Origin: Epibacterium sp. Ofav1-8
Lineage (GTDB): Bacteria; Pseudomonadota; Alphaproteobacteria; Rhodobacterales; Rhodobacteraceae
Direction: 5' to 3'
Assembly (NCBI RefSeq): GCF_022348185.1
Contig: NZ_JAKRFD010000003.1
Location: forward strand, 248,001-312,000
Length of the DNA: 64,000 nt
Position 1 is the stretch's first letter. Every line of letters starts with the position of its first letter. Below are positions 9,023 through 15,896 of this stretch, piece after piece. The notes under the pieces were generated by a model. It saw only the letters and a list, made by a program, of their open reading frames with translations, made no database searches and was not told the origin of the DNA. Made by a program: the position numbers and the translations under genes.

Positions 9023-9360
9023 GCGCGCGCAAGGAACATCACCGGCATTCCCGGAAGGTCACCCGCACCAAGCGCTGGAAGGCACTGCGCGCGGAGATCC
9101 TCGAACGTGACCGCTACCGCTGCAAGTCTTGCGGCTGCGGTGGGCGGCTCGAAGTGGATCACATCAAGCCGGTCAGGACGCACCCCGAACTGTCTTATGC
9201 CCCCCACAACCTACAGGCGCTCTGCCCGAGCTGCCACACACGGAAAACTCGGATCGAGTGCGGGCATCCCCCGCCCCGAAAAGACCGCCAAGACTGGCGG
9301 CAAGCGGTCGAGGCGATGGAACGCCCCGGCAAAACCCAAACCAACAACCGCGAGGAATGA
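9019..9360 (+). CDS. HNH endonuclease of the packaging module
   Basis: A 113-residue HNH nuclease. The zinc ribbon CKSCGCGGRLEVDHIKPV and the second pair CPSCHTRKT frame the catalytic His in LEVDHIKP. In HK97-like phages and in capsid-forming satellites an HNH protein next to the terminase is needed for cos cleavage during packaging, and that is the likely role here. GTG start at 9019 overlaps the head-closure stop by 4 bases. The capsid gene follows within 3 bases. Basic N and C termini fit DNA binding. Confidence 0.9.
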   Translation: MSARKEHHRHSRKVTRTKRWKALRAEILERDRYRCKSCGCGGRLEVDHIKPVRTHPELSYAPHNLQALCPSCHTRKTRIECGHPPPRKDRQDWRQAVEAMERPGKTQTNNREE

Positions 9361-9362
9361 GC

Positions 9363-10634
9363 ATGTTGGATTCTGTGAAGATCGCCCGGCGGCAAAGCGA
9401 AATCCGCCAGCAACTGGCCGAACTGGCAGGCAAGGAAACCCCGACCGAGGACGAAGTGCGGTCGATGGAAACGCTGGACCTGGAATACCGCCAAAACGAA
9501 ACCAGGTATCGCGCCGCCCTGATCGCGGAAGACACCGAGCGACGTGATGCGGGCACCGAGCTGGAAACCCGCTCCGCCCAGGAATGGGCCGAACTGATGG
9601 GTGGTTTCGAGCTGCGCCAGGTCGCACTTGCGCTCGATGAAGGGCGTCAGCTCGACGGGCAAACGGCCGAGATCGTGACGGAGCTGCGCAGCGCGGGTGG
9701 CTTCCGTGGTATTCCCGTGCCCTGGCAGGCGCTGGAAGTTCGGGCCGGTGAGACCGTCGCCACCGGCACCCCGAACCCGATCCAGACACGCCCCATCATC
9801 GACCGGCTTTTCCCAGACAGCGTGGCGGCGCGCATGGGAGCGCAGATGATCAGCATCGACGCGGGCGCGGTAGAATGGCCCGTGACCACCTCGGCCGTCA
9901 CGGCGGGATGGGCCGATGGCGAGACGGCGAACGTGGCCGGGCCGACGACCTACGCAACCACCGACCGCGCCATGTCGCCGGACCACAATCTCGGCATTCA
10001 GATGCGCATCACGCGCAAGACGCTCAAGCAGTCCGGCGCGGCGCTGGAGCAGGCGGCGCGCCGGGACATGAGCGGGGCAATGGGCGCGGCGATGGATCAG
10101 GCGGCTTTCCTCGGCACGGGGGCCAATGGTCAGCCGCTCGGCGTCATCACCGGCGCGGCGACCTATGGCATCACATCTACGGGCGTGGATGCACTGGCGA
10201 GCTGGGGAGCGTTTCGCTCGGCCGTCACCCGCTTCATGACCGCAAATGCCGCCGGTTCACCGGACGCGGTGCGGGCGCTGATCCGGCCCGAGCTGTGGGA
10301 CTTTCTGGACGGCGCGCTGATCGACGGCACGGCGGTGTCCGAGTGGGACCGCTTGGTAAAGAACCTGCCCTCAGCCAACATCGCCATGACGAACAATGCG
10401 CTTGCTGCACCGTCAGGATCCCCCGCGGCCACATCTTCGCTGCTTACCACCGCGGCGGGCGGGGTTGCCCCGATCTTCATCGGTGCATGGGGCGCGGTGG
10501 ACATGATCCGCGACCCTTACAGCGATGCACAGTCCGGCGGGCTGCGGATCACTGCACTCGCGACCATGGACGTGACCGTAGCTCGGCCGGCCCAGCTTGA
10601 ACTGCTGACCGGCCTCCAACTGGCGGCGGCGTAA
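9363..10634 (+). CDS. Major capsid protein, HK97 fold
   Basis: A 423-residue HK97-family capsid protein. The first ~105 residues are helical and charged (IARRQSEIRQQLAELAG and on), matching the delta/scaffold domain that the prohead protease removes. The shell domain follows, with GGFRGIPVP, a long ITRKTLKQSGAALEQAARRD spine-helix region and QAAFLGTGANGQPLGV, a phrase typical of this family. ATG 9363 is preferred over 9357 because GAGGA sits 7 bases upstream. The open frame extends further 5' but overlaps the HNH gene. It forms the icosahedral head together with the protease and portal downstream. Confidence 0.93.
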   Translation: MLDSVKIARRQSEIRQQLAELAGKETPTEDEVRSMETLDLEYRQNETRYRAALIAEDTERRDAGTELETRSAQEWAELMGGFELRQVALALDEGRQLDGQTAEIVTELRSAGGFRGIPVPWQALEVRAGETVATGTPNPIQTRPIIDRLFPDSVAARMGAQMISIDAGAVEWPVTTSAVTAGWADGETANVAGPTTYATTDRAMSPDHNLGIQMRITRKTLKQSGAALEQAARRDMSGAMGAAMDQAAFLGTGANGQPLGVITGAATYGITSTGVDALASWGAFRSAVTRFMTANAAGSPDAVRALIRPELWDFLDGALIDGTAVSEWDRLVKNLPSANIAMTNNALAAPSGSPAATSSLLTTAAGGVAPIFIGAWGAVDMIRDPYSDAQSGGLRITALATMDVTVARPAQLELLTGLQLAAA

Positions 10635-11212
10635 TGCTCTGGGGCGCTCATACCGGCAGCATTGAGCTGCGCAACGAGGGCGGGGAAACCCGCCTTCGGG
10701 CAACCTTTCCCTATGGCCTGGAAACCGTGCTAGCCGAGCGCGTGGGCATGGGCCGTGAGCGTCGTGAGATGATCGCAGCGCGTGCCTTCGCGGATCGGAT
10801 CGAGCGCGGCGAGGACGTGCACTTTCTGTCCGGCCATGACTTCAACAAGCCGTTGGCCTCACGTTCGGCCGGCACCCTGACCCTGACGGAAACGGATAAC
10901 GCGCTGACGGTAGAAGCGACGATCAGCGCAGACATGGGTCAGGTCAGCTATGTCCGGGACTTCCTCTCGGCCCACGCGGCCGGTCTGGTGCGAGGTCTGT
11001 CCCCAGGTTTCCGCGTCCGGCCGGGCGGCGAGGCAGTCGAGGAACGCGGCAACGCGATCCTGCGGACCATCAAGGCGGCTGACTTGATCGAGATCAGCGC
11101 CGTCACGAAACCCGCCTATCCCCAAGCCCAGATCGAGGCCCGAAACTGGCAACCCATCGGCGAGGTGGTCAAACGCCTGACGCACCGCCCCGCCGCAATC
11201 CGATGGAGGTGA
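10634..11212 (+). CDS. HK97-family prohead protease
   Basis: A 192-residue S78-type serine protease that trims the capsid scaffold domain during head maturation. The catalytic His lies in FLSGHDFNKPLASRSAGTL and the Ser in RGLSPGFRV, spaced as usual. Its ATG overlaps the capsid stop by one base (TAATG), so the two are coupled. Size is normal. It sits after the capsid gene rather than before it, which is the reverse of the HK97 order. Confidence 0.9.
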   Translation: MLWGAHTGSIELRNEGGETRLRATFPYGLETVLAERVGMGRERREMIAARAFADRIERGEDVHFLSGHDFNKPLASRSAGTLTLTETDNALTVEATISADMGQVSYVRDFLSAHAAGLVRGLSPGFRVRPGGEAVEERGNAILRTIKAADLIEISAVTKPAYPQAQIEARNWQPIGEVVKRLTHRPAAIRWR

Positions 11213-11214
11213 CC

Positions 11215-12279
11215 ATGTTTGGATGGCTCATGAACAAGCTGCGCCCGATCGAGGCCAGGTCCAGCGGATCTGGCTATACCGCCCAGGTCATGGCGGCGCG
11301 GGACAGCTTTATCAGCGGCCGGCGCGGCGTGGCCGAGCTGACGGCGACGGTGCAGAGCTGCGTCAGCCTTTGGGAAGGCGGGTTCGCAATGGCGGACGTG
11401 TCCGGCACCGAGTTGCTGACCCGCCAGACGATGGCGATGATTGCCCGTGCGGCCGCGCTGAACGGCGAGGCTGTCTATCTGATTACCGAACTGGGGCTTG
11501 TGCCGGCGACAGATTGGGACGTCACAACCCGTGATGGCAAGCCGCGCGCTTATCGCCTGTCCATCCCCGAGGCAGGCGGTGGGCGCACGGTAACCGCTCT
11601 TGCTGCCGAGGTGCTGCACCTTCGGATCGGCTCGGACAACCTGACGCCCTGGATCGGCACCGCCCCGTTGCGCCGGTCCAGCCTCACCGGGGCCATGCTC
11701 CACGCCGTGGAATCGGCCCTGGGCGAAACCTTCGAGAATGCCCCGCTCGGCTCTCAGATCGTGCCACTGCCGGACACCGGGGCCGAGGATATGGCATCAA
11801 TGCGTGATGAATTTCGTGGGCGGCGCGGCTCCACGTTGGTGATCGAGGGCATAGCGCAGGCGACGGCGGCGGGCATGAACCCCCAAATCGGGCAGAAGCC
11901 GGATCAGCTCTCGCCAGACCTGTCCAGGAGCATGACGGCTGAGACGCTCGCCGCAGCCCGAGAGGGTATCCTCATGGCCTATGGCGTCCTGCCGTCGCTG
12001 GTGAACCGTGCCGCCACAGGCCCAGTCGTTAGGGAAGCGCAACGCCAGCTCGCAATTTGGACGCTGCAACCTATCGCCGCCCTGCTGGCCGATGAGGCAT
12101 CCGCCAAACTCGGCGGGCTGGTGGAGATCGACACTATCCGGCCGCTGCAAGCCTTTGATGCAGGCGGGCGCGCCCGCGCCCTGTCCGCGATCATCAAGAC
12201 GATGGCCGAGGCGAAAGAGGCGGGCATTCCGCCCGGTGACGTGTCCGGGGCCATGCGCATGGTGGATTGGAAGGAATAG
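11215..12279 (+). CDS. Phage portal protein
   Basis: A 354-residue HK97-type portal, which forms the dodecameric DNA entry ring at one capsid vertex. Recognisable features are the N-terminal SGYTAQVMAARDSFISGRRG, the VLHLRIGSDNLTPWIGTAPL segment and the C-terminal helices with YGVLPSLVNRAATGPVVREA, where the portal binds the packaged DNA. ATG 11215 is chosen because GGAGG lies 7 bases upstream; an ATG at 11203 is in frame but lacks such a site. The gene is shorter than many portals (about 400-430), lacking part of a C-terminal extension. It is the last gene of the plus-strand head operon; about 135 bases later the strand switches. Confidence 0.88.
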   Translation: MFGWLMNKLRPIEARSSGSGYTAQVMAARDSFISGRRGVAELTATVQSCVSLWEGGFAMADVSGTELLTRQTMAMIARAAALNGEAVYLITELGLVPATDWDVTTRDGKPRAYRLSIPEAGGGRTVTALAAEVLHLRIGSDNLTPWIGTAPLRRSSLTGAMLHAVESALGETFENAPLGSQIVPLPDTGAEDMASMRDEFRGRRGSTLVIEGIAQATAAGMNPQIGQKPDQLSPDLSRSMTAETLAAAREGILMAYGVLPSLVNRAATGPVVREAQRQLAIWTLQPIAALLADEASAKLGGLVEIDTIRPLQAFDAGGRARALSAIIKTMAEAKEAGIPPGDVSGAMRMVDWKE

Positions 12280-12414
12280 GCAGGGCGCGCCTCGGGTAGC
12301 TTTATCCAGCTTGTTCAACCCGAAAGCGCCTCGGATCAGTCGGTGAGTGCCGTATCAACCCCGACAGCGCGCGGCCCAATGCTCCAATTCCAGCGGGCGC
12401 GGCGCGCATTTAGG

Positions 12415-12687
12415 TTAACTCATGTCTTCGGGTTTTTGGTATTCATAACCACCAAACTCTACAACAGCAGTCCTAGGGTCTTCCGAGGCGTCCCAATCGA
12501 GCAGGTTCGCAGAGTGGAACATTATACTTGCGACGTTGAAGATCAGAGGGGTTGCTGAGTGGTAAGCAACCAACTGCAATAGCGCTCCATCCACTTTCTC
12601 AACTTTCCAGTATGTGGAAGTAAAAAAAACACCCTGTTCGTCACGACCAGATGTAATAAACTCGTAACTCTTTCCAACTTCAAACAT
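12415..12687 (-). CDS. Small hypothetical protein downstream of the Arc-type repressor
   Basis: A 90-residue protein with alternating strand-like segments (VGKSYEFITSGRDEQGVFF, STYWKVEKVDGALLQLVAYH). No family recognised. GAGG lies 6 bases before the ATG. It is 43 bases after the repressor stop on the same strand and probably in the same transcript. The DNA is AT-richer than the head genes, as is typical for accessory or immunity genes of phages and satellites. It could be an immunity, anti-phage or helper-interference protein, but that is only a positional guess. Confidence 0.55.
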   Translation of the reverse strand: MFEVGKSYEFITSGRDEQGVFFTSTYWKVEKVDGALLQLVAYHSATPLIFNVASIMFHSANLLDWDASEDPRTAVVEFGGYEYQKPEDMS

Positions 12688-12730
12688 TTTCGGCCTCGAT
12701 AGTTATTTCTTTCAATTGGGGCTCAGTTTC

Positions 12731-13018
12731 TTATTCACGGCCGTTTTTCTCAGCTTTCAAGCCTCTTTCAAGAACTTCAATCCCCCAGTCATACAACTGG
12801 CGCAACTCCGCTTTGTGCGAGTCGTCTGATGCAAGCAATCTATCGTACTCTTCAAGGAGTGACTTAAGTTTGTCCTCAGCGGAGGCCGGAAACTGTTCGT
12901 CTAGCGCTGTTACAATTGTAGCGTTCAAGGAAGAAGCGCCGCCTGCCGCATTGATGCGAGCATGCAAATCGCGCGGAAGGCGCAGAGTTATTCGAATCCA
13001 GTCATCTTGCTTTGCCAT
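12731..13018 (-). CDS. Arc-type ribbon-helix-helix repressor
   Basis: A 95-residue DNA-binding protein. The N-terminal 50 residues (WIRITLRLPRDLHARINAAG, then SLNATIVTALDEQF) fit the Arc/MetJ ribbon-helix-helix fold, in which a beta strand enters the major groove. The C-terminal half is a charged helix, probably for oligomerisation. ATG 13018 (MAKQDDW) fits the Arc fold better than the in-frame codon nine residues upstream. It faces a divergent gene across an array of TAGTGT-type operators, so it is the likely master repressor of the element. Helper-phage proteins would be expected to relieve it if this is a satellite. Confidence 0.85.
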   Translation of the reverse strand: MAKQDDWIRITLRLPRDLHARINAAGGASSLNATIVTALDEQFPASAEDKLKSLLEEYDRLLASDDSHKAELRQLYDWGIEVLERGLKAEKNGRE

Positions 13019-13050
13019 AACAGCAGAATAGCAATGCCGCACCAAATTGC

Positions 13051-13100
13051 CACCAAAATAGTGTTGACACTAATATAGTGTCTGCACCAAAATAGTGTCA
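13051..13100. promoter_or_regulatory. Three-site operator with overlapping promoter between the Arc-type repressor and the divergent gene
   Basis: Two direct copies of CACCAAAATAGTGT (13051-13064 and 13085-13098) flank the inverted repeat GACACTAATATAGTGTC (13066-13082, 7-bp arms). All three share TAGTGT. TTGACA at 13064-13069 overlaps the central site, with an AAAAT-containing weak -10 about 18 bases on, pointing to the plus-strand gene. This arrangement suits cooperative binding by a small RHH repressor. Confidence 0.75.
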
Positions 13101-13130
13101 CACCGCAGTTGACCTATGAGAGGTTCTTTG

Positions 13131-13553
13131 ATGTTGAAAAATCGCGTTCGCGCGCATGGCGGAGCTGTGTCTCGCCGTGCCCTCCTGGCATCACTACCAG
13201 CCAGCCCGCTAGCTCTTTCGCTAGTTGAGCCAGTCGCAGCCCGTTCCACAGACCCCCTAGTCGCGATGCATGATGAGTGGATGTCTCTTCGTCGAGAGTG
13301 GGACAAACTAGCCAAGCTCCCTGGCAACGAGAGCTTGGTCACGCCTCCAATGGTCGAACTAGAGGATAGGTGGATCGCACTAGAAGAGCGTATGGCAGAT
13401 TGCACCCCGACCTCACTGGAAGGCATCGCCGCGCTTGCGTCCTTATCCTGGTACTATCTAGCAATGGAAGGAGGCGAAGAAGATGCTGAGAACCGTGCGG
13501 TTCGTTCCATCTGGCAGGCATGCACAGGAAAGGCAGGCAACCCGCTCATTTAG
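13131..13553 (+). CDS. Hypothetical protein, first gene of the element's early operon
   Basis: A 140-residue protein transcribed divergently from the repressor. ATG 13131 is favoured by AGAGG seven bases upstream; an in-frame ATG at 13116 lacks a site. The N terminus contains SRRALLASLPASPLALSL, which looks like a twin-arginine-type signal or a cryptic hydrophobic segment. The rest is acidic and helical with many Trp and Glu residues. No family recognised, though I believe similar proteins occur in alphaproteobacterial prophages. Being first under the operator, it could be a replication, excision or helper-interference gene; the sequence does not say which. Confidence 0.6.
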   Translation: MLKNRVRAHGGAVSRRALLASLPASPLALSLVEPVAARSTDPLVAMHDEWMSLRREWDKLAKLPGNESLVTPPMVELEDRWIALEERMADCTPTSLEGIAALASLSWYYLAMEGGEEDAENRAVRSIWQACTGKAGNPLI

Positions 13554-13616
13554 CACTTAGTGCGTAATCATCATTTAGGGTTGACGGCTACCCTTAATAA
13601 CGCTTAGTCATTTAGG
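13546..13616 (+). repeat. Three TCATTTAG direct repeats before the HTH-like gene
   Basis: TCATTTAG occurs at 13546-13553, 13571-13578 and 13608-13615, all on the plus strand. The last two extend to TCATTTAGG. TTGACG at 13581-13586 lies between them and may be a -35 element. The layout suggests an operator or iteron-like set controlling the gene that starts at 13618. Confidence 0.45.
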
Positions 13617-13617
13617 C

Positions 13618-14244
13618 ATGCGTAAGGGACCGTTCATATCAACTGTAGCCACCTTCACCCGGATCGAGGAGAAGACTGTGCAGATGTACGCTCGTGAGCT
13701 CATAAACAATGGCCTGTTTTCAACCGGTGCCAGAGGCGTCAACGCTCCGCATATGACAAAGAGTGACCTGTCCAATACGCTCAGCGCGCTATTGGTCACA
13801 AACCGCCCCGCCCACGCTCCTGAACTGGTCCGGTACTTTGGTGCGATGCAATTGAGCATTCCAGAGGCTTGGCGCTCCAGTGGGACGCTTCCCAGTGACC
13901 CAGATCACACATTTTCTGAACTCTTGGAGTGTTTTTGCGATCCGCTTAACAAAATACCTAGCGGGATCCTAATCAACATCATCGGAACGTCTTCAGTAGA
14001 AGTCTGCAACCAAGATGTGCTCGATGATAACGGCAAGCCGCTTTCCTTCACGTATTACTCCCGTGAACTGATGGCTCGCCTAATGGATGGAGAATATTCT
14101 CCACTTCTAGATCAGCGCGGCATTACGCGTTCCAGTTCAATTGATGCGATTACGATTGAGCACATCAAAGCGAAAGTGTTCGAAGGTGTTGATCCGGCTC
14201 AAGGCCCTCACCTTTCGAACTCTGCGACGAGCGAGGAGGCCTGA
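13618..14244 (+). CDS. HTH-like prophage-type protein, putative regulator
   Basis: A 208-residue protein. Residues 5-40 (TVATFTRIEEKTVQMYAREL, then NNGLF) read as a helix-turn-helix, followed by a TGARGVNAPHMTKSDLSNTL phrase that I associate with uncharacterised proteins of alphaproteobacterial prophages. The C-terminal half has no recognised domain. It sits directly after the TCATTTAG repeats and just upstream of the integrase pair, where excision and induction control genes usually lie. It could be a functional counterpart of AlpA or of a satellite transcription activator, by position only. Base composition is lower in GC than the head genes. Confidence 0.65.
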   Translation: MRKGPFISTVATFTRIEEKTVQMYARELINNGLFSTGARGVNAPHMTKSDLSNTLSALLVTNRPAHAPELVRYFGAMQLSIPEAWRSSGTLPSDPDHTFSELLECFCDPLNKIPSGILINIIGTSSVEVCNQDVLDDNGKPLSFTYYSRELMARLMDGEYSPLLDQRGITRSSSIDAITIEHIKAKVFEGVDPAQGPHLSNSATSEEA

Positions 14245-14245
14245 A

Positions 14246-14452
14246 ATGGAGCGCCGCCCTGCCGCGATCCGCAAGTCTGATCTCACGCCCGCTTTCGAAG
14301 CCGCGAAAGCTGCGGGCTATGATCAGGTGTCCATCGTCGTAGAAACCACTGATGGCAAACGTTTCCTGATCACGGCGGGAACCGCCGGCGATGCTACCAA
14401 GCCGGACATGACCCCGCTCGAAAAGTGGAGGGCAGGCCGTGCCACAAGCTGA
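14246..14452 (+). CDS. Small hypothetical protein coupled to the integrase
   Basis: A 68-residue protein starting at ATG 14246, one base after the previous stop, behind GAGGAGG. It contains DLTPAFEAAKAAGYDQVSIV and DGKRFLITAG, an alpha-beta pattern often seen next to integrases in alphaproteobacterial phages. A longer in-frame start inside the upstream gene is unlikely. It overlaps the integrase GTG by 14 bases. A recombination directionality role is possible, but no winged-helix excisionase motif is evident. Confidence 0.65.
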   Translation: MERRPAAIRKSDLTPAFEAAKAAGYDQVSIVVETTDGKRFLITAGTAGDATKPDMTPLEKWRAGRATS

Positions 14453-15491
14453 TCTGCCCAAAGGTGTGCACCGCGTCCGGCGGAAGCTGGCGAACGGCAA
14501 GAGCCGCTTTCACTTCTATGCATGGCGTGGCGGTCCCAAATTCTGGGAAGGTGACCACCGCAAGCCGAACGACCCTGCGTTCTATCAGGCATTCGCGGAA
14601 GCCGCTGCGCGCCCGAAACCGGCTGACTACACGACGCCCGAAATGGTGGATGACTTTCTGTCCAGCACCGCCATGCCCAAGGGCGAACGGTCCCGCGCCG
14701 ACATTCGGAAATGGGGCCTGCGATTCGCGGACCATTTCAAGGATGCGCCTGCCGTCATCTTCGAGGAACGCGGCGCACGGGGCGAGGTGAACGCATGGCG
14801 GGCGCTCTGGAAGCACTCACCGAAGCAGCACGATATGGCGGGCACCCACGCGGTTCGCATTCTCAATTGGGCGGTGGATGAGGGCAAGCTGTCCGAGCAT
14901 CACTGCCACAAGCTCCACCGGCTCTATGAGGCGGACCGCTCAGAAATCGTTTGGACCCAAGCCGACCGGGAAGCCTTTAACGCGGTCGCGCCGGAATGGG
15001 CCCGCCGCATTCTTTGCGTCGCCTGCGAAACCGGCTTGCGCCCGGCTGACCAGATCAAGCTGACCCCGGCCCACGTCGAGCAGACGCCGCGCGGCCGTCG
15101 CCTTCGCGTCAGGACGAACAAACGCAAGCGGCTGGCCCATATCCCGATCACGCCCGCGCTGGCCGAGGTGATCGACACGACTCCGCCAGGCCGGTTGCTG
15201 ATCCTCACCAATGCCAACGGCAATGCCCTGACCCCGCACCGCGCGTCCGAGGGTGTCCGCCAGTGGCGCGACAAAGCCAAGCTGTCCGATGAGCTGCGCC
15301 TATATGATGCACGCGGGACGGCTGCAACGCGCCTGCTAAATGCCGGTCTATCCCTTGCTGAGATTGCCAATCACATGGGCTGGTCAGTTCGCTATGCAGG
15401 GAACGTGATCGAGCATTACGCCCGTGTATCGCCTGACGAAACCGATGCTGTTCTGGCCAAGCTGGCGCAATCGGAAGGGGGCGCAGCATGA
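14439..15491 (+). CDS. int: Tyrosine recombinase integrase
   Basis: A 350-residue phage-type integrase that recombines attP with the tRNA-Cys attB. The catalytic domain has Arg201 in CETGLRPADQIKL, a lysine in the basic hairpin LRVRTNKRKRLAHI, Arg292 in LYDARGTAATRLL, Trp315 in HMGWS and the nucleophile Tyr327 in VIEHYARV. The usual HxLRH box is YDARG here, so both box histidines are replaced while the arginine is kept. The start is GTG 14439, overlapping the preceding gene. The stop is 74 bases from the att repeat, the normal position for an integrase that uses a tRNA gene as target. Confidence 0.93.
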   Translation: MPQADLPKGVHRVRRKLANGKSRFHFYAWRGGPKFWEGDHRKPNDPAFYQAFAEAAARPKPADYTTPEMVDDFLSSTAMPKGERSRADIRKWGLRFADHFKDAPAVIFEERGARGEVNAWRALWKHSPKQHDMAGTHAVRILNWAVDEGKLSEHHCHKLHRLYEADRSEIVWTQADREAFNAVAPEWARRILCVACETGLRPADQIKLTPAHVEQTPRGRRLRVRTNKRKRLAHIPITPALAEVIDTTPPGRLLILTNANGNALTPHRASEGVRQWRDKAKLSDELRLYDARGTAATRLLNAGLSLAEIANHMGWSVRYAGNVIEHYARVSPDETDAVLAKLAQSEGGAA

Positions 15492-15565
15492 ACAAAATTG
15501 TAAACGGGTATGTAAACGGCGCAGGCCGCGTAAGCGATGGCGAAGCGCAAGTGTCTGAAAATAAA

Positions 15566-15612
15566 TGGAGGCGAGTACCGGAATCGAACCGGTGTACACG
15601 GATTTGCAATCC
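15566..15612. repeat. attR, 47-bp direct repeat within tRNA-Cys
   Basis: Identical to 5262-5308. It covers the anticodon loop through the CCA end of the intact tRNA-Cys gene, so integration restores the tRNA. Confidence 0.95.
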
Positions 15613-15639
15613 GCTGCGTCACCACTCCGCCAACTCGCC
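15566..15639 (-). tRNA. tRNA-Cys (anticodon GCA)
   Basis: A 74-nt cloverleaf with encoded CCA. Acceptor GGCGAGT pairs with ACTCGCC, the anticodon loop is TTGCAAA and the T arm contains GGTTCGATTCC. It is the integration target of the 10.3-kb element and stays complete after insertion. Confidence 0.97.
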
Positions 15640-15896
15640 TTATCAATCGCTTAACAGTGGCGGGTGGTGTCCTGCCACTTAGCGTGCCACACTGTCTATT
15701 TGTGTTCTGATGGGTTCGCAAGGGGCAAAACGACGATCTCTCACGAAATTCTTGGGACTTCTCGAAGCCTGGTTTGAGGCGCTGCGGGACGGGGAAACGG
15801 AGACCATTGAATGCTCTGCCCGTTCCGGCCGTTCCGTCAATTGGGCCGCTGGCAAGCGATACGCTAGGCGGGACAATCTGGGGTGCTGAAAGAGGG

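Larger units (their letters stand above)
5262..15612 (+). mobile_element. 10.3-kb integrated element, tail-less head-encoding (cf-PICI-like satellite)
   Basis: Bounded by a perfect 47-bp direct repeat (5262-5308 and 15566-15612), with the right copy inside an intact tRNA-Cys gene and the integrase gene next to it. The excised unit would be 10,304 bp. Contents: an HK97-type head/packaging operon on the plus strand (5430-12279), a divergent control region with an Arc-type repressor, then three small genes and a tyrosine integrase. No tail, tape-measure, lysis, primase or helicase gene fits in the remaining space. The head genes are full length and overlap or abut, so this does not look like a decayed prophage. 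It matches the concept of capsid-forming phage-inducible chromosomal islands. That assignment is inference; a prophage reduced by deletion is the main alternative. Confidence 0.85.

Noticed and set aside
5430-12279. Gene transfer agent cluster of the Rhodobacterales
   Set aside because: No GTA tail genes follow, the order differs, and the unit has att repeats and an integrase, which GTAs lack.
5262-15612. Complete or decayed prophage
   Set aside because: No tail, lysis or replication genes and no broken gene remnants. A deletion derivative cannot be fully excluded, but the intact overlaps argue against random decay.
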